Shown: in pieces, positions 7,805 through 17,023 of the stretch
Layout: the number at the start of each line of letters is the position of its first letter
How positions within the stretch are numbered: the first letter of the stretch is position 1
NCBI GenBank assembly: GCA_016716885.1
Contig: JADJUV010000003.1
Span: forward strand, 100,052-164,051
DNA length: 64,000 nt
Source of the DNA: Candidatus Trichofilum aggregatum
Lineage (GTDB): Bacteria > Chloroflexota > Anaerolineae > Promineifilales > Promineifilaceae
Direction of reading: 5' to 3'
Made by a program: the position numbers and the translations under genes
The notes under the pieces: generated by a model
What the model was told of the DNA's origin: nothing
The model's database searches: none
Seen by the model: the letters and a program-made list of their open reading frames with translations, nothing else

Positions 7805-9091
7805 TTACACCGTCCCCAAGATAACACGCAATCGCGTCCGCTGACCAATGCTCCACAACTCTTTGATACGTGGCTGGATGGCCGTAGCAATCGCCGCTTT
7901 GTCACCACTGGCACTATTCACCACCATCTCAATATGGTTCAAGTCCGTATCCGACACCCACCCATCCAACAAACTGTTGACAATGGCGATTTTTTGCTCC
8001 ACCGATGGCGGCGTCAGCAATATATCGGTCATCGTGGTATTGAGGGCTTCGGCGGCTGGTTTTAGCAGAGAAAAGCCAAATGGCCCCTGCAAGGTGTTAT
8101 AAGCATCAATGAGCGTGTCAGGACCGCCAAAATAAGCCGAAGTAAGCGTCCCTTCACCCACCACCTTGATTAATTTTGTAACAATGGCAACCTGGCCTGG
8201 ATAAGCCGTCGCGCTACCAGGGGTGGCCACACCCGCCGCATTCAACGCTTTGATGGCTAAATATTCCGTTGACCCTTCATTAATCGTCTCGCCCACAGCC
8301 CCACGGAAACCAGCGGCGGTGTTGTTGTGCAACATTTCATGGGCGGTGGCCGTGATCAGCGGCGTCTGTTTATTCACATAGACAATGCCACTATCGGCAA
8401 ACCCTTCCAACCCCGGCGAAACAACCTGAGCATCCCCATTTTGCCAGGGTCGGGGCGGCGTGGCTTTATTATTGGTGCAACCTAGCCGGATACACACCTC
8501 ATCATACTTTGCCCACACGGCGGCCCGACCATCTAGCAGGACAATATTGCCCGGCACAATTTTATGCACCGTGCCAAACGAATCTTGTAATACCTTCTCC
8601 GCCTGACTCATACTCATCGCCTGGGGGGAAGCCGGAGCAGGTGGGGCGGTCGTAGGTGTGGCTGGCGTATCCACGGCCGCGGGCGTGGCCGGAGTTTCTT
8701 GTCTGGCGGGTTGGTTCACCTCTTCCGCCACCGTAGCCGGATCAATGCTCATGTCTGCACCTTCCGGGTGCAGTTGCAGAAGCCCGACGTTGCCATTGCC
8801 CAGCCGTTGCCGTTGGGTGATGAGCCGCTGGGTAGACGCATTGCCATGTCTTTGTTGGTTATGCAAAACATCGGTTTGGCGCAATCCCCTGGCCGTCCTG
8901 TGTTCAGGCAAATTCAACCCGCCCGCTTCCTGCTTCATGACAATGCGGGAAAATTCCTGTCCCGCCGCGCTTTCAGGGGAGCGGTCAACCTCATAGGCAT
9001 TAACTTCATGGCTGACTGGCTCGACCGTGGGGGGCGGTTTGAGCGGTTGTTTGCCCTTCGGTTTAGGCAGATTCTTTGTTTCCGTCGTCAT
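7805..9091 (-). CDS. Putative zinc peptidase with eCIS/DUF4157-type N-terminal leader
   Basis: This 428-residue protein has three parts. Residues 1-110 are polar and disordered and contain LHNQQRHGNASTQRL and RLGNGNVGLLQL, the L-Q-R-x-x-GN type segment seen in proteins linked to extracellular contractile injection systems. A Pro/Ala/Thr linker covers about 120-155. The C-terminal domain carries HEMLH at 251-255 with NEGSTEY at 271-277, giving the two His and a downstream Glu of a gluzincin-like metal site. There is no signal peptide. No injection-system structural genes lie in the window, so it would be an orphan effector or a surface/toxin peptidase. Substrate is unknown; the leader assignment is moderate. 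Confidence 0.65.
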   Translation of the reverse strand: MTTETKNLPKPKGKQPLKPPPTVEPVSHEVNAYEVDRSPESAAGQEFSRIVMKQEAGGLNLPEHRTARGLRQTDVLHNQQRHGNASTQRLITQRQRLGNGNVGLLQLHPEGADMSIDPATVAEEVNQPARQETPATPAAVDTPATPTTAPPAPASPQAMSMSQAEKVLQDSFGTVHKIVPGNIVLLDGRAAVWAKYDEVCIRLGCTNNKATPPRPWQNGDAQVVSPGLEGFADSGIVYVNKQTPLITATAHEMLHNNTAAGFRGAVGETINEGSTEYLAIKALNAAGVATPGSATAYPGQVAIVTKLIKVVGEGTLTSAYFGGPDTLIDAYNTLQGPFGFSLLKPAAEALNTTMTDILLTPPSVEQKIAIVNSLLDGWVSDTDLNHIEMVVNSASGDKAAIATAIQPRIKELWSIGQRTRLRVILGTV

Positions 9092-9432
9092 AAAAACACC
9101 TCGCGGCCGCGGCCAATTAGGTCATAAGGCATCAGATTCAAGACCAGCTAAAGCCGAAAAAGGTTAAAGAGATTCATAGAGCAATTCTCAGAGGTTCTGA
9201 CATCCATTAAAACTCTGGGACGCCCGGGTTTTCTCTGGATGAATCGGTCAATGATCTTTGTTCTGGCGTGTTCAAGTTAGGCTCACATAGACATCAGATA
9301 AAAGTATCGCTAAAGCCGTCAAATGTAAAGCCTTCTGCCAGATTCTTATCATATCCTGGCCACCTGTACGGTGCAGATTGGCCGCAGTTTTGCCCAGTTA
9401 CAGCCTTCTAGCAAACTCACTACAAACAAAAA
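9092..9432. other. Spacer between the peptidase-like gene and lon terminator
   Basis: This stretch holds the start region of the minus-strand peptidase-like gene and a GCGGCCGC copy (9103), one of the few outside genes. No RNA gene or convincing promoter was seen. Confidence 0.4.
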
Positions 9433-9465
9433 ACACCCCTTCGTCAGATGATGACGAAGGGGTGT
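9433..9465 (-). terminator. Rho-independent terminator of lon
   Basis: Perfect 14-base arms ACACCCCTTCGTCA (9433-9446) and its complement (9452-9465) enclose a five-base loop. On the minus strand the stem is followed by a T-rich run, as required for termination of the lon transcript. Confidence 0.92.
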
Positions 9466-9498
9466 CACATGTATCTCTACACCGCAGAAAACGAACTT

Positions 9499-11928
9499 CT
9501 ATGCCTGAAACGGGGCTTTATCCCCTGAGCCAGTGGGGGGCACCGGGGGGATGGTTAGCGCGGCCGCGTCATTATTCGTATTGACCGCACTCACCATAAA
9601 AGGGGGTTCCGTCGCGGGCATCAAAGCCACATCAATCACCTCATCCAGATGCGACACGGGCACCAACGTCAACTCCTGGCGAATCTGCTCGGGCAATTCC
9701 GGCAAATCCTTGGCGTTCTCCTTAGGAAACAACACCGTCTTGATCCCTGCTCGATGGGCCGCAATCGCCTTCTGCTTCAAGCCACCAATCGCCAATACCT
9801 TACCCCGGAGCGTTACTTCGCCAGTCATGGCAATTTCCCGCCGCACCGGTCGCCGCGTAAAGGCCGAAATAATGGCCGTCGCCATACCAATACCCGCACT
9901 GGGGCCATCTTTGGGTGTTGCCCCCGCTGGTACATGCACATGCACATTTACCTTATCAAAAATACCCGACTCAAGCCCCAAACTGCGCGCATTGGCTCGA
10001 GCATACGTTAAAGCGGCCTGGATAGACTCACGCATGATATCACCCAGTGAACCAGTCAGCGTAATTTTGCCGTTACCTTCACTCAGGCTCACCTCAATGG
10101 AGAGTGTGTCACCACCAAAGCTGTTCACGGCTAACCCGGTCACAACCCCCACCTCATCATTAGCCTCAGCTATGCCATGAGTAAACTTCTGCGGACCCAG
10201 GAATTCTTCCAAATCCGTTTCCATGACAACAAAGGGGCCACTTTCACCGCCCGCCACCTTCACCGCCAGTTTACGCACCATCGTGCCAATGTTTCGTTCC
10301 GCCTGGCGGACACCGGCCTCATAGGTGTAATGGCGAATCATCTGGCGGATAACTGGTTCAGGAATAGCCACCTCAATTTCATCCGCAATACCGTGGGCCT
10401 CAAGCTGCTTCTTAACCAGATAATCGCGGGTAATAGCGACCTTTTCATCCTCAATATAACCCGGCATCATGATCGTTTCCATCCGGTCCAACAGGGGGCC
10501 AGGAATGGTGCTGAGTTGGTTTGAGGTGGTAATAAAAATGATTTGACTCAGGTCAAACGCCACTTCCAGATAATGATCGGCAAAGCTGAAGTTCTGCGCC
10601 GGATCAAGGACTTCTAACAGGGCCGAACTGGGATCACCGCGCCAATCGGCCCCTAATTTATCAATTTCGTCCAGAACAATAATGGGGTTGTTGGTTCCCG
10701 CATCCCGCAAAGCGCGAATGATGCGCCCCGGCAATGCACCAATATAGGTGCGACGATGGCCACGTATTTCAGCCTCATCGCGCACCCCACCCAGGCTAAT
10801 GCGGATCATCTTGCGTCCCATGGCGCGGGCCACAGAGGTCGCAATAGATGTTTTACCTACACCGGGCGGGCCACTCAGGTTGACAATAGCCCCTTTCATT
10901 TTAGTACCGGCCAATTTCCGTACGGCCACATATTCAACGATGCGCTCTTTGACATCTTCCAGGCCGTAATGGTCTTCATCCAGGACTTCCCGAACATGCT
11001 TGATATCCAGGTTGTCTTCCGTGTTGGTGGACCAGGGCAGATCAACCAGCCATTCCAGGTATGTACGAATAACCCCCGCCTCAGCCGATTGGGCTGGCTG
11101 TTGTTCCAGCCGTTTTAACTCCTTACGGGCACGTTTCTCCACCTCTTCGGGCATGTTGGCCTCGGTGATACGCTGGCGCATGTCCTCAATGGGGTTTTCT
11201 TCATCTTCGCCCAACTCCTTGCGGATGGCTTTCATCTGTTCCCGTAAGAGATATTCTTTTTGGGCTTTGTCGGCACTTTCGCGGGCGTCTTGTTGGATTT
11301 TCTGGCGCATCTGGGCGATGAGCAGTTCTTGGGAGACATGTTCACGCACCGCTTCTAACCGCTTGAGGCCATCGGTTAGTTGTAAGAGGCTGGCTTCTTT
11401 GTCAAAGGGCAGATTGAATAATCCGGCCAGGTAATCGGCCAGTTCGCCAGAGGTACGGCGGGTCCGCATGGTTTCCAGCACCTGTTTGTTGACTTCGCCC
11501 AGTGATTCGGCGTATTTTTCAACGTAGGCGATGGTTTCGGCCATGAGGGGCTGGTTGATGGTGTCGGTGGCGTTGAGGATTTCGGTGTAGCGGCCGCGTA
11601 AATAGGGGTCTTTCTGCACCATGCCTTCAAACCGGATCCGTCGGTGCAGTTCTACCAACATTTGTAGGCCAGCATTAGGGGCACGAAGGACATCCCGTAC
11701 CGTAGCCAGAATACCTATCGGGATAAGGTCCTTATCTCCTGGGTCTTCTAGTTGACTATCATATTGAACGAGAATAAGAATTTGGCCGCGATGTTGGGCA
11801 GCCGCTTGTGCGGCCGCGTGGCTCCGTTTACGACCAATGGAAATGGTGGTGGTTACACCTGGAAATACAACTCCCCCTCGCAGGGGAACCACGGGCAAGG
11901 CTGGTAAGGCACTCCCTTCTTGAGTCAT
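9499..11928 (-). CDS. lon: ATP-dependent protease La (Lon)
   Basis: Lon is a homohexameric cytosolic protease that degrades misfolded and regulatory proteins. The 809-residue protein shows the LonA order: N-terminal substrate-binding domain (from LPVVPLRGGVVFPG), coiled coil, AAA+ domain with Walker A GPPGVGKT at 353-360 and VLDEIDKL, and the Ser/Lys protease domain with PKDGPSAG (Ser677) and GLKQK (Lys720 by spacing from E. coli Lon). The ATG at 11928 follows GGGAGAAACAA. A Pro-rich tail of about 30 residues follows the protease domain. GCGGCCGC copies occur only at its two ends (9560, 11590, 11810), none in the conserved core. Confidence 0.97.
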   Translation of the reverse strand: MTQEGSALPALPVVPLRGGVVFPGVTTTISIGRKRSHAAAQAAAQHRGQILILVQYDSQLEDPGDKDLIPIGILATVRDVLRAPNAGLQMLVELHRRIRFEGMVQKDPYLRGRYTEILNATDTINQPLMAETIAYVEKYAESLGEVNKQVLETMRTRRTSGELADYLAGLFNLPFDKEASLLQLTDGLKRLEAVREHVSQELLIAQMRQKIQQDARESADKAQKEYLLREQMKAIRKELGEDEENPIEDMRQRITEANMPEEVEKRARKELKRLEQQPAQSAEAGVIRTYLEWLVDLPWSTNTEDNLDIKHVREVLDEDHYGLEDVKERIVEYVAVRKLAGTKMKGAIVNLSGPPGVGKTSIATSVARAMGRKMIRISLGGVRDEAEIRGHRRTYIGALPGRIIRALRDAGTNNPIIVLDEIDKLGADWRGDPSSALLEVLDPAQNFSFADHYLEVAFDLSQIIFITTSNQLSTIPGPLLDRMETIMMPGYIEDEKVAITRDYLVKKQLEAHGIADEIEVAIPEPVIRQMIRHYTYEAGVRQAERNIGTMVRKLAVKVAGGESGPFVVMETDLEEFLGPQKFTHGIAEANDEVGVVTGLAVNSFGGDTLSIEVSLSEGNGKITLTGSLGDIMRESIQAALTYARANARSLGLESGIFDKVNVHVHVPAGATPKDGPSAGIGMATAIISAFTRRPVRREIAMTGEVTLRGKVLAIGGLKQKAIAAHRAGIKTVLFPKENAKDLPELPEQIRQELTLVPVSHLDEVIDVALMPATEPPFMVSAVNTNNDAAALTIPPVPPTGSGDKAPFQA

Positions 11929-12103
11929 TTGTTTCTCCCGTCACTACAACTGCCGTGTTCCAATAATAAAATTATGGCAAAGGTTTTTAAGGAACACAAT
12001 AGCAACCAGTAGGTCACTGGTCATAGTCAGTGAGTATAAAAACAATGTGTAAACAGAACACAAGTTTTGTGTCAGAATTTTGTTAGCAAGGGAATAGGAG
12101 AAA

Positions 12104-12137
12104 GCGGTTTTTCGGGGCCTTTGCCCCGAAAAACCGC
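12104..12137 (-). terminator. Strong hairpin, candidate terminator after the GNAT gene
   Basis: Perfect 15-base arms GCGGTTTTTCGGGGC (12104-12118) and its complement (12123-12137) enclose a CTTT loop. On the minus strand it is followed by TTTCTCC, a weak U tract, downstream of the GNAT remnant. Confidence 0.65.
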
Positions 12138-12204
12138 GCCGCTAAGTTCCCCCTTCCCACCGGGAAGGGGGCCAGGGGGATGGGTCTTCCGAGTAAATCT
12201 ACCC
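12127..12204. repeat. R8 element, copy 1
   Basis: This segment (AAAAACCGC, then TAAGTTCCCCCTTCCC, CCGGGAAGG and GGGTCTTCCGAGTAAATC words) is clearly related to 46686-46746, which has the same words in the same order with a short deletion. It includes an internal CTTCCCACCGGGAAG hairpin. Confidence 0.75.
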
Positions 12205-12222
12205 TAGCTTTTGTTGTCTGCT

Positions 12223-12600
12223 TCAGGGGCAAATCATAACGGCCAGGTATTCGCTTGAACGGGCGAACCAGCTCATAAAACTGACGAAGCGGCGAAAACG
12301 GCGGAATGTGGTAGGCATCGCGGCCGCATCGGTCATTTCCTGAAAACCAAATGGTTGATAAAAGGGGACGAGCCGGGAACCACACATAAGGTAGAGGGGC
12401 CGACTGGACTTATTGAGGAGCTGATGAATGATAGTGGATGCCACATCGCGGCCGCGCCAACTTTTCACCACGGCAATTGAGGCCAATTCCCGCGTGCCAT
12501 CCTTGTGGGTCTTAATCTGTCCACAGCCAATAAATTGCCCTTGCTCATCCTCAGCCACCACAAAGTTAGGCCACTTCAACCCGAGTTCGGAGTTGACCAA
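12223..12600 (-). pseudogene. GNAT-family N-acetyltransferase, 5'-truncated
   Basis: The 125 residues match the core of an acetyl-CoA-dependent N-acetyltransferase: WPNFVVAEDEQGQFIGCGQI (beta strands 2-3), then LASIAVVKSWRGRDVASTII with the Q/RxxGxG/A-like acetyl-CoA loop, and MCGSRLVPFYQPFGF at the end. The first strand and helix (about 30 residues) expected before WPNF are missing; upstream in frame there is only R1 repeat sequence and a stop near 12640. The only start is TTG 12600. It may be a truncated remnant or start in an unusual way. Substrate is unknown. Confidence 0.75.
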
Positions 12601-12630
12601 TTCGAAACTTTGAACTCGAAACTCGGAACT
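12601..12630. repeat. R1 simple-word repeat at the GNAT 5' end
   Basis: TTCGAAACTTTGAACTCGAA-type words fill the boundary between the truncated GNAT gene and the GerW-like gene and replace the expected 5' end of the GNAT gene. Confidence 0.8.
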
Positions 12631-12967
12631 ATTTTTTCCTCATGCCTCGCAACATGAAAAACATGGTTCCCAGGGTGGTAAAAAAGGCGAGCACGATTTT
12701 GGTGGGATCAACGATAGGTTCGACGCGAATACCGTCAGGACCAATTTCGATAACGGCAACGGGGCGTGCGGCCGCGTAACCACCCCCGCCGCCGCCACCC
12801 CCTAAAGCCATTTCCGTGGCTGGTTCTTCTTCGGAAGGGGCATCACCCCCACCGCCATAGCCATAACCCACACCCATACCCGTCATCACTTCCGAAGCTG
12901 TGATAACCGTGTACTCACCCTGGGTAATAGGCTGTCCAAAAACAGCTTCGGGGCGAGCCGTCGCCAC
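12629..12967 (-). CDS. GerW/YtfJ-family protein (sporulation-protein YtfJ domain)
   Basis: The protein of about 112 residues has the family hallmarks: VFGQPITQGEYTVITASEV, a Gly-rich turn region (GVGYGYGGGG and a run of eight Gly), then RPVAVIEIGPDGIRVEPI, and a C-terminal hydrophobic segment. I start it at GTG 12967 (or TTG 12970), because the frame further upstream is repeat-derived (GGAACTC words). YtfJ in Bacillus is GerW, needed for germination, but members are widespread in non-sporulating bacteria with unknown role. The downstream membrane anchor is unusual for the Bacillus protein. It is preceded by a small membrane-protein gene on the same strand. Confidence 0.75.
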   Translation of the reverse strand: MATARPEAVFGQPITQGEYTVITASEVMTGMGVGYGYGGGGDAPSEEEPATEMALGGGGGGGGYAAARPVAVIEIGPDGIRVEPIVDPTKIVLAFFTTLGTMFFMLRGMRKK

Positions 12968-12978
12968 CAATTTTTCCG

Positions 12979-13028
12979 AGTTCCTAGAGTTCCACCGAGT
13001 TCCTAGAGTTCCCCTGAGTTCCCTCCCT
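12979..13028. repeat. GGAACTC/GAGTTCC word repeat (R3)
   Basis: Words GAGTTCCTAGAGTTCC and GAGTTCC repeat five to six times between the GerW-like gene and its upstream neighbour, and may supply the AGGAACTC that serves as ribosome site of the former. A related run is at 3893-3922. Confidence 0.8.
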
Positions 13029-13304
13029 CTAGCGCTTGCGCCACAAGAGCCAGAGTACGATGGCAAGCATTGCCCCTGCGGCCGCGGCCGCGATTTGAGC
13101 CAGCCGTGTTACATCTGGGATAGGAATGCGTTCAATCTGATCGCCCTGTTGCACTTCGATGGCGACAGGGCGGTTCCAAACCAGCCCACCAAACGGCCAC
13201 CGAAGCGCGGCCGCGTTCGCCACTGGCCGAATCGTATATTCCCCAATTTCTAGTGGAGTCAGAGCCGTTTCACTGTATCGGAAAAGTGGATTGAGTTGGT
13301 TCAT
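13029..13304 (-). CDS. Small C-terminally membrane-anchored hypothetical protein
   Basis: This 91-residue protein has a soluble N-terminal part (about 1-65, beta-rich, with GEYTIRPVANAAALRWPFGG) and one C-terminal membrane segment (about 68-88) ending in WRKR. It shares the phrase IGEYTI...R with the GEYTVI of the GerW-like protein next to it, hinting at a related fold or partner. No family was recognised. Three GCGGCCGC copies (13078, 13084, 13207) encode Ala runs in it. Confidence 0.6.
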   Translation of the reverse strand: MNQLNPLFRYSETALTPLEIGEYTIRPVANAAALRWPFGGLVWNRPVAIEVQQGDQIERIPIPDVTRLAQIAAAAAGAMLAIVLWLLWRKR

Positions 13305-13553
13305 AGGTTCAGGGCGTTTATTGTATTGTCAATTAAACTAAAAAGAGGGCGATCATATAGGAAATACGGAACTCCATATAGGAGTTGAATGAAAAACTAT
13401 TTCATGCTATCTTCCCCTAATTCTAGTCCTTCTCCTTGCCAAACAAAAGCCCAATTCACCCTTATCTGCCGGTCTCCCGTTTTCTAGACCCACGTCTCCA
13501 AAAATAAAATCGCAACCAAACCAGTTTCCCCATTAATATCAGGAGTACCCCCC
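13305..13553. other. Divergent promoter region without a gene
   Basis: This AT-richer spacer separates the minus-strand GerW pair and the plus-strand nuclease gene. It contains a small inverted repeat AACTCCATATAGGAGTT near 13371-13387 but no clear promoter hexamers. Confidence 0.4.
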
Positions 13554-16061
13554 ATGCCCCAACAACGCCATACTCGTCGATTGTTTTACCTCTGTTTTAT
13601 ACTCTGGTTCTGGCCGAATAATGTCGCGGCCGCAAGCCAACCCCCGCCCACCATTCCTCTCCGCATCACCGAGGTTTACTACAATACCCCCGGCGTTGAC
13701 AAAGATAAAGAGTGGATCGAAATCACCAACCTGGGTGACGAACTTATTGACCTGAGCGACATCAAGATTGGGGATGCCACCGGTAGCGGCAGCAACGAAG
13801 GCATGGCTCGTTTTCCCGAAGCGGCCACCATTGCCCCGGAGCAAGTCATCATTGTGGCCCAATCGGCCACTGGCTACCAGGCACTTTTTGGGCAAACCCC
13901 CACTTACGAAATCCGTGACACCGACCCAACCGTGCCCGATATGCGTGCCTACCGCCTGTGGGCCAACGGAGCAGTTGGGTTAGCCAATGGCGGTGATGAG
14001 GTCGTTCTCCTCAACAAAGCCAACGGTTTTATTGATGGGGTCAACTATGGAGACAAAACCACCCTGTTTGACCCGGCTGTGTTGGGGGTGTTTACGGGGC
14101 AAAGCATTGAACGGGTACCGGCGAACTGTGATACGGACGCGGCCGCGGACTGGCAACCTCAGGAAAATCCCACCCCCGGTGAGCTACAATTTACCGGTGA
14201 ATGCACCACTCCCATCGAGACTCTAACCTTGTTACCCATCGGCCAAATTCAAGGCCATGGCCCGGTGGCCCTGCGCGTCAACGAAACCGTGAGTTTCCGG
14301 GGCGTCGTCACCGGCTTCTATCGTGACCGCAACACCACCGGCCAAACCTACTCCACCCTCTTTGTTCAAGATATTCCCGGCCATGAAGACGGTGATCCCA
14401 CGACCTCTGATGGTCTGGCCCTGTTTTTAGGGCAGGAACAGGCTGGCCTGCAATTGGGCGATCATCTTCTGGTAACCGGCCGCGTCACTGAGTTTTTTGG
14501 CTTTACGGAACTTGAAGACGATGGCTTGGAAATAACGGTGGAGAGTCGCGGCAATCCTTTACCGACCCCCATAGAGATAAACCCACCCGCAGACAACGAG
14601 GGCGCGGCCGCGTACCTTGAACCGTATGAAAGTATGCGCGTCACCTTACCCGCCAGCCTCATCATTGGCCCCACCATCGCCACCTGTAGCTTCGCCGTCA
14701 TCCGCCTGGACACCGGTCTCACCCGCATCTTGCGCCACAGCGCCAGCGATCCCATCGGCCAGATCATTCCCATCCTGCACACCAATGACATCAACTGCGC
14801 CGGGTTCCCCCAGGTAAAAACGGGTGACCAGGTCACAGGGCTGGTTGGCCCCCTGATTTACCACTTTGATCAGTTCAAACTGGTGCACCAGGACGCGGCC
14901 GCGCTTACCATCATCCCCACCACCCCCCAACCGGCTCCTACGGCACCAGCCCGGCTTCCTCACCAGATCAGCATTGCCAGCTTCAACATGGAAAACTACT
15001 TCGACGCCCAGGATGACACCGGCACAGACGAAGAGCCAAAACCGTTGCCCGTAGAAATTCGCCTCAAGCAGACCAAACTGGCCTACGCCATCGCCGTTAC
15101 CCTGGATTGCCCCACGCTCATTGGCGTAGTCGAAGTAGAAAAAGAAAGTTTGCTCGTTGATTTGGCCGTCCAGGTGGCCGAGATGTGCGGCTTCACCTAC
15201 ACTGTCAGTCACCGAGAAAGCACCGACGCCCGGGGCATTGATGTTGCCTTACTCAGTGACCCACGCCTGGTTCAAATCCAGGACATCCAGTTACGTCAAA
15301 CCTGCGCTTCCATCAACACCGGCATCACCGATCCCATCATCACTTGTACGGCAGGCCAGCAACCGCTGTTTTCGCGGCCGCCGCTCCAGGTCGATCTGAA
15401 AATCAATGAACAGCCCGTCACGCTTTTTATCAACCATTTTAAATCCAAACGGGGTGGAGAAGACGACACCGAACCAGAACGACTGGCTCAGGCCGCCCAT
15501 GTTAACCAAATGGTGACAGAACTCACGAACAACGGCCAGACTAACCTTATCGTCATGGGTGACTTCAACGATTATTTCGCCAGTCCAACGCTGCAAAAGT
15601 TGGCCGAAAGTGGCTTGAGCAACGCCCTGGCCCTGGTACCAGCCGAGGAACGTTACAGTTATGTTTTCAGTGGGGCCTCACAACTCATTGACGGTCTGTT
15701 CCTCTCCCCACTTCTGACCGAAAGGATAGCCACTGCCACCATCTTACATGTTAACGCCAATTACCCGGATATCCTCACCGGTGATACCACGCCCTCTGGT
15801 TTGCCTCATCAGGTCACGGATCATGATTTACCGCTGGTGCTATTGGATTGGGATTGGACTTCCCCGGGTGAAGGGCAAATTATGCCAACGCCTACCAGGG
15901 CAGAAGAGGAGAAAGATGTCGCGGCCGCGGCTTCTCCCTCAATGCTATGGCCCGGACTAATCGGGGGCTTCGCCATTCTTATCACCTTAGCCACCCTCAT
16001 CTGGCGGCGACGTACCAACAAGCGACATCCAGCATCAACAACACAATCCACCTTCAAATGA
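13554..16061 (+). CDS. Secreted lamin-tail-domain / endonuclease-exonuclease-phosphatase protein
   Basis: The 835-residue protein has an N-terminal signal peptide (about 1-28, ending VAAAS), a lamin-tail domain (about 35-205, with ITEVYYNTPGVDKDKEWIEITNLG), an OB/DUF-like middle region with GVVTGFY...FVQD, and an EEP nuclease domain from about 465. Nuclease motifs visible are ASFNMENYFD, GVVEVE, GIDVALLSD, INHFKSKRGG, VMGDFND and TDHDLP. A C-terminal membrane helix (about 800-820) and a basic tail anchor it. The order is that of ExeM/NucH-type extracellular DNases. It probably degrades external nucleic acids for nutrients or biofilm release. Substrate is inference. Confidence 0.88.
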   Translation: MPQQRHTRRLFYLCFILWFWPNNVAAASQPPPTIPLRITEVYYNTPGVDKDKEWIEITNLGDELIDLSDIKIGDATGSGSNEGMARFPEAATIAPEQVIIVAQSATGYQALFGQTPTYEIRDTDPTVPDMRAYRLWANGAVGLANGGDEVVLLNKANGFIDGVNYGDKTTLFDPAVLGVFTGQSIERVPANCDTDAAADWQPQENPTPGELQFTGECTTPIETLTLLPIGQIQGHGPVALRVNETVSFRGVVTGFYRDRNTTGQTYSTLFVQDIPGHEDGDPTTSDGLALFLGQEQAGLQLGDHLLVTGRVTEFFGFTELEDDGLEITVESRGNPLPTPIEINPPADNEGAAAYLEPYESMRVTLPASLIIGPTIATCSFAVIRLDTGLTRILRHSASDPIGQIIPILHTNDINCAGFPQVKTGDQVTGLVGPLIYHFDQFKLVHQDAAALTIIPTTPQPAPTAPARLPHQISIASFNMENYFDAQDDTGTDEEPKPLPVEIRLKQTKLAYAIAVTLDCPTLIGVVEVEKESLLVDLAVQVAEMCGFTYTVSHRESTDARGIDVALLSDPRLVQIQDIQLRQTCASINTGITDPIITCTAGQQPLFSRPPLQVDLKINEQPVTLFINHFKSKRGGEDDTEPERLAQAAHVNQMVTELTNNGQTNLIVMGDFNDYFASPTLQKLAESGLSNALALVPAEERYSYVFSGASQLIDGLFLSPLLTERIATATILHVNANYPDILTGDTTPSGLPHQVTDHDLPLVLLDWDWTSPGEGQIMPTPTRAEEEKDVAAAASPSMLWPGLIGGFAILITLATLIWRRRTNKRHPASTTQSTFK

Positions 16062-16087
16062 GACTGCACCTTAGTTCCAAGGGTCTG

Positions 16088-16116
16088 TTGACGATACCCC
16101 CACCAGGGGCTATAAT
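16088..16116 (+). promoter_or_regulatory. Sigma70-type promoter for the signalling island
   Basis: TTGACG (16088-16093) and TATAAT (16111-16116) are separated by 17 bases, close to consensus, 58 bases before the DUF4388 gene. Confidence 0.85.
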
Positions 16117-16174
16117 GCCTCGCGTTTAGTACCTAGAGTGTCAATTCAAAATTTTCCAGCAGGAAACGACAATT

Positions 16175-17023
16175 ATGGCCCTTAAAGGCAACCTGCGTGA
16201 TTTCTCCACAACCCAACTCCTTAATCTAATTGCCCTGGCTCGCAAAACCGGAATGCTTACCATTCACGGTTCCGAACCAGCGCGCATGTCTTTCAAAGAA
16301 GGCAAACTCATCCATGCGGCCGTAGGCAATCAAGAAGGTAGCTTGTCGCAAATATTGCAACATGCTGGCAAACTCACATCAGAACAAAGTCGAGTCATCC
16401 AAACTCGTGCCGCCGACAAAAGCGACAAACAACTCGGCCACATGCTTATCCAGGCCGGTTATGTTACCCAAAGTGACATCATTCAGAGTGTGCGCCAATA
16501 TGTTCTAGACGTTGTTTACAAACTGTTTACCTGGGCTGATGGCACCTTCCAATTTGAAAGCAACAAACTCCCCCCACCCGAGCGCATTACCATTCCGATT
16601 GACCTTGAAGGGGTCATCATGGAAGGTAGCCGGCGTCTAAAAGAATGGGAACGGCTTCAAGAAGAAATCCCTGATTTGGATATTTCTTTGCGCTTCACCG
16701 ATAAACCCACCGCCCGCCTGCGGAACATCAATCTCACGGTTGAAGAATGGCGCGTTATCTCCTTTATTAACCCGCGCAATAGCATTCGCCAAATTGCTCA
16801 GGGCAACAACCTGAATGATTTTGAGATTCGGCGCATTGTATATGGGCTGATCCAGGCGGGTATTGTAGAAGCAATGACCGTTAAGAAACCCAAACAAGTG
16901 TTACCACCAACACCCACCACACGCCGGGGCGCGGCCGCGCAACCAGATGCCGCCATGGGACAAACCCCCGAAGAGAAACGCTCCATCGTTAGTCGTCTCA
17001 TTACCCGCATCAAAGGGCTATAA
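16175..17023 (+). CDS. DUF4388 (PATAN-type) domain protein
   Basis: The 282-residue protein starts with a DUF4388 domain (MALKGNLRDFSTTQLLNLIALARKTG is its typical opening, followed by MSFKEGKLIHA), continues with a helical region (about 60-130) also typical of the family, and ends with a winged-helix-like part (SIRQIAQGNNLNDFEIRRIVYGLIQAGIVE, about 205-235) and a basic tail. DUF4388 proteins occur in Chloroflexota, Deinococcus, myxobacteria and cyanobacteria next to small GTPases and response regulators. A MglA-like GTPase follows at once, so the two probably work together. Confidence 0.88.
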   Translation: MALKGNLRDFSTTQLLNLIALARKTGMLTIHGSEPARMSFKEGKLIHAAVGNQEGSLSQILQHAGKLTSEQSRVIQTRAADKSDKQLGHMLIQAGYVTQSDIIQSVRQYVLDVVYKLFTWADGTFQFESNKLPPPERITIPIDLEGVIMEGSRRLKEWERLQEEIPDLDISLRFTDKPTARLRNINLTVEEWRVISFINPRNSIRQIAQGNNLNDFEIRRIVYGLIQAGIVEAMTVKKPKQVLPPTPTTRRGAAAQPDAAMGQTPEEKRSIVSRLITRIKGL

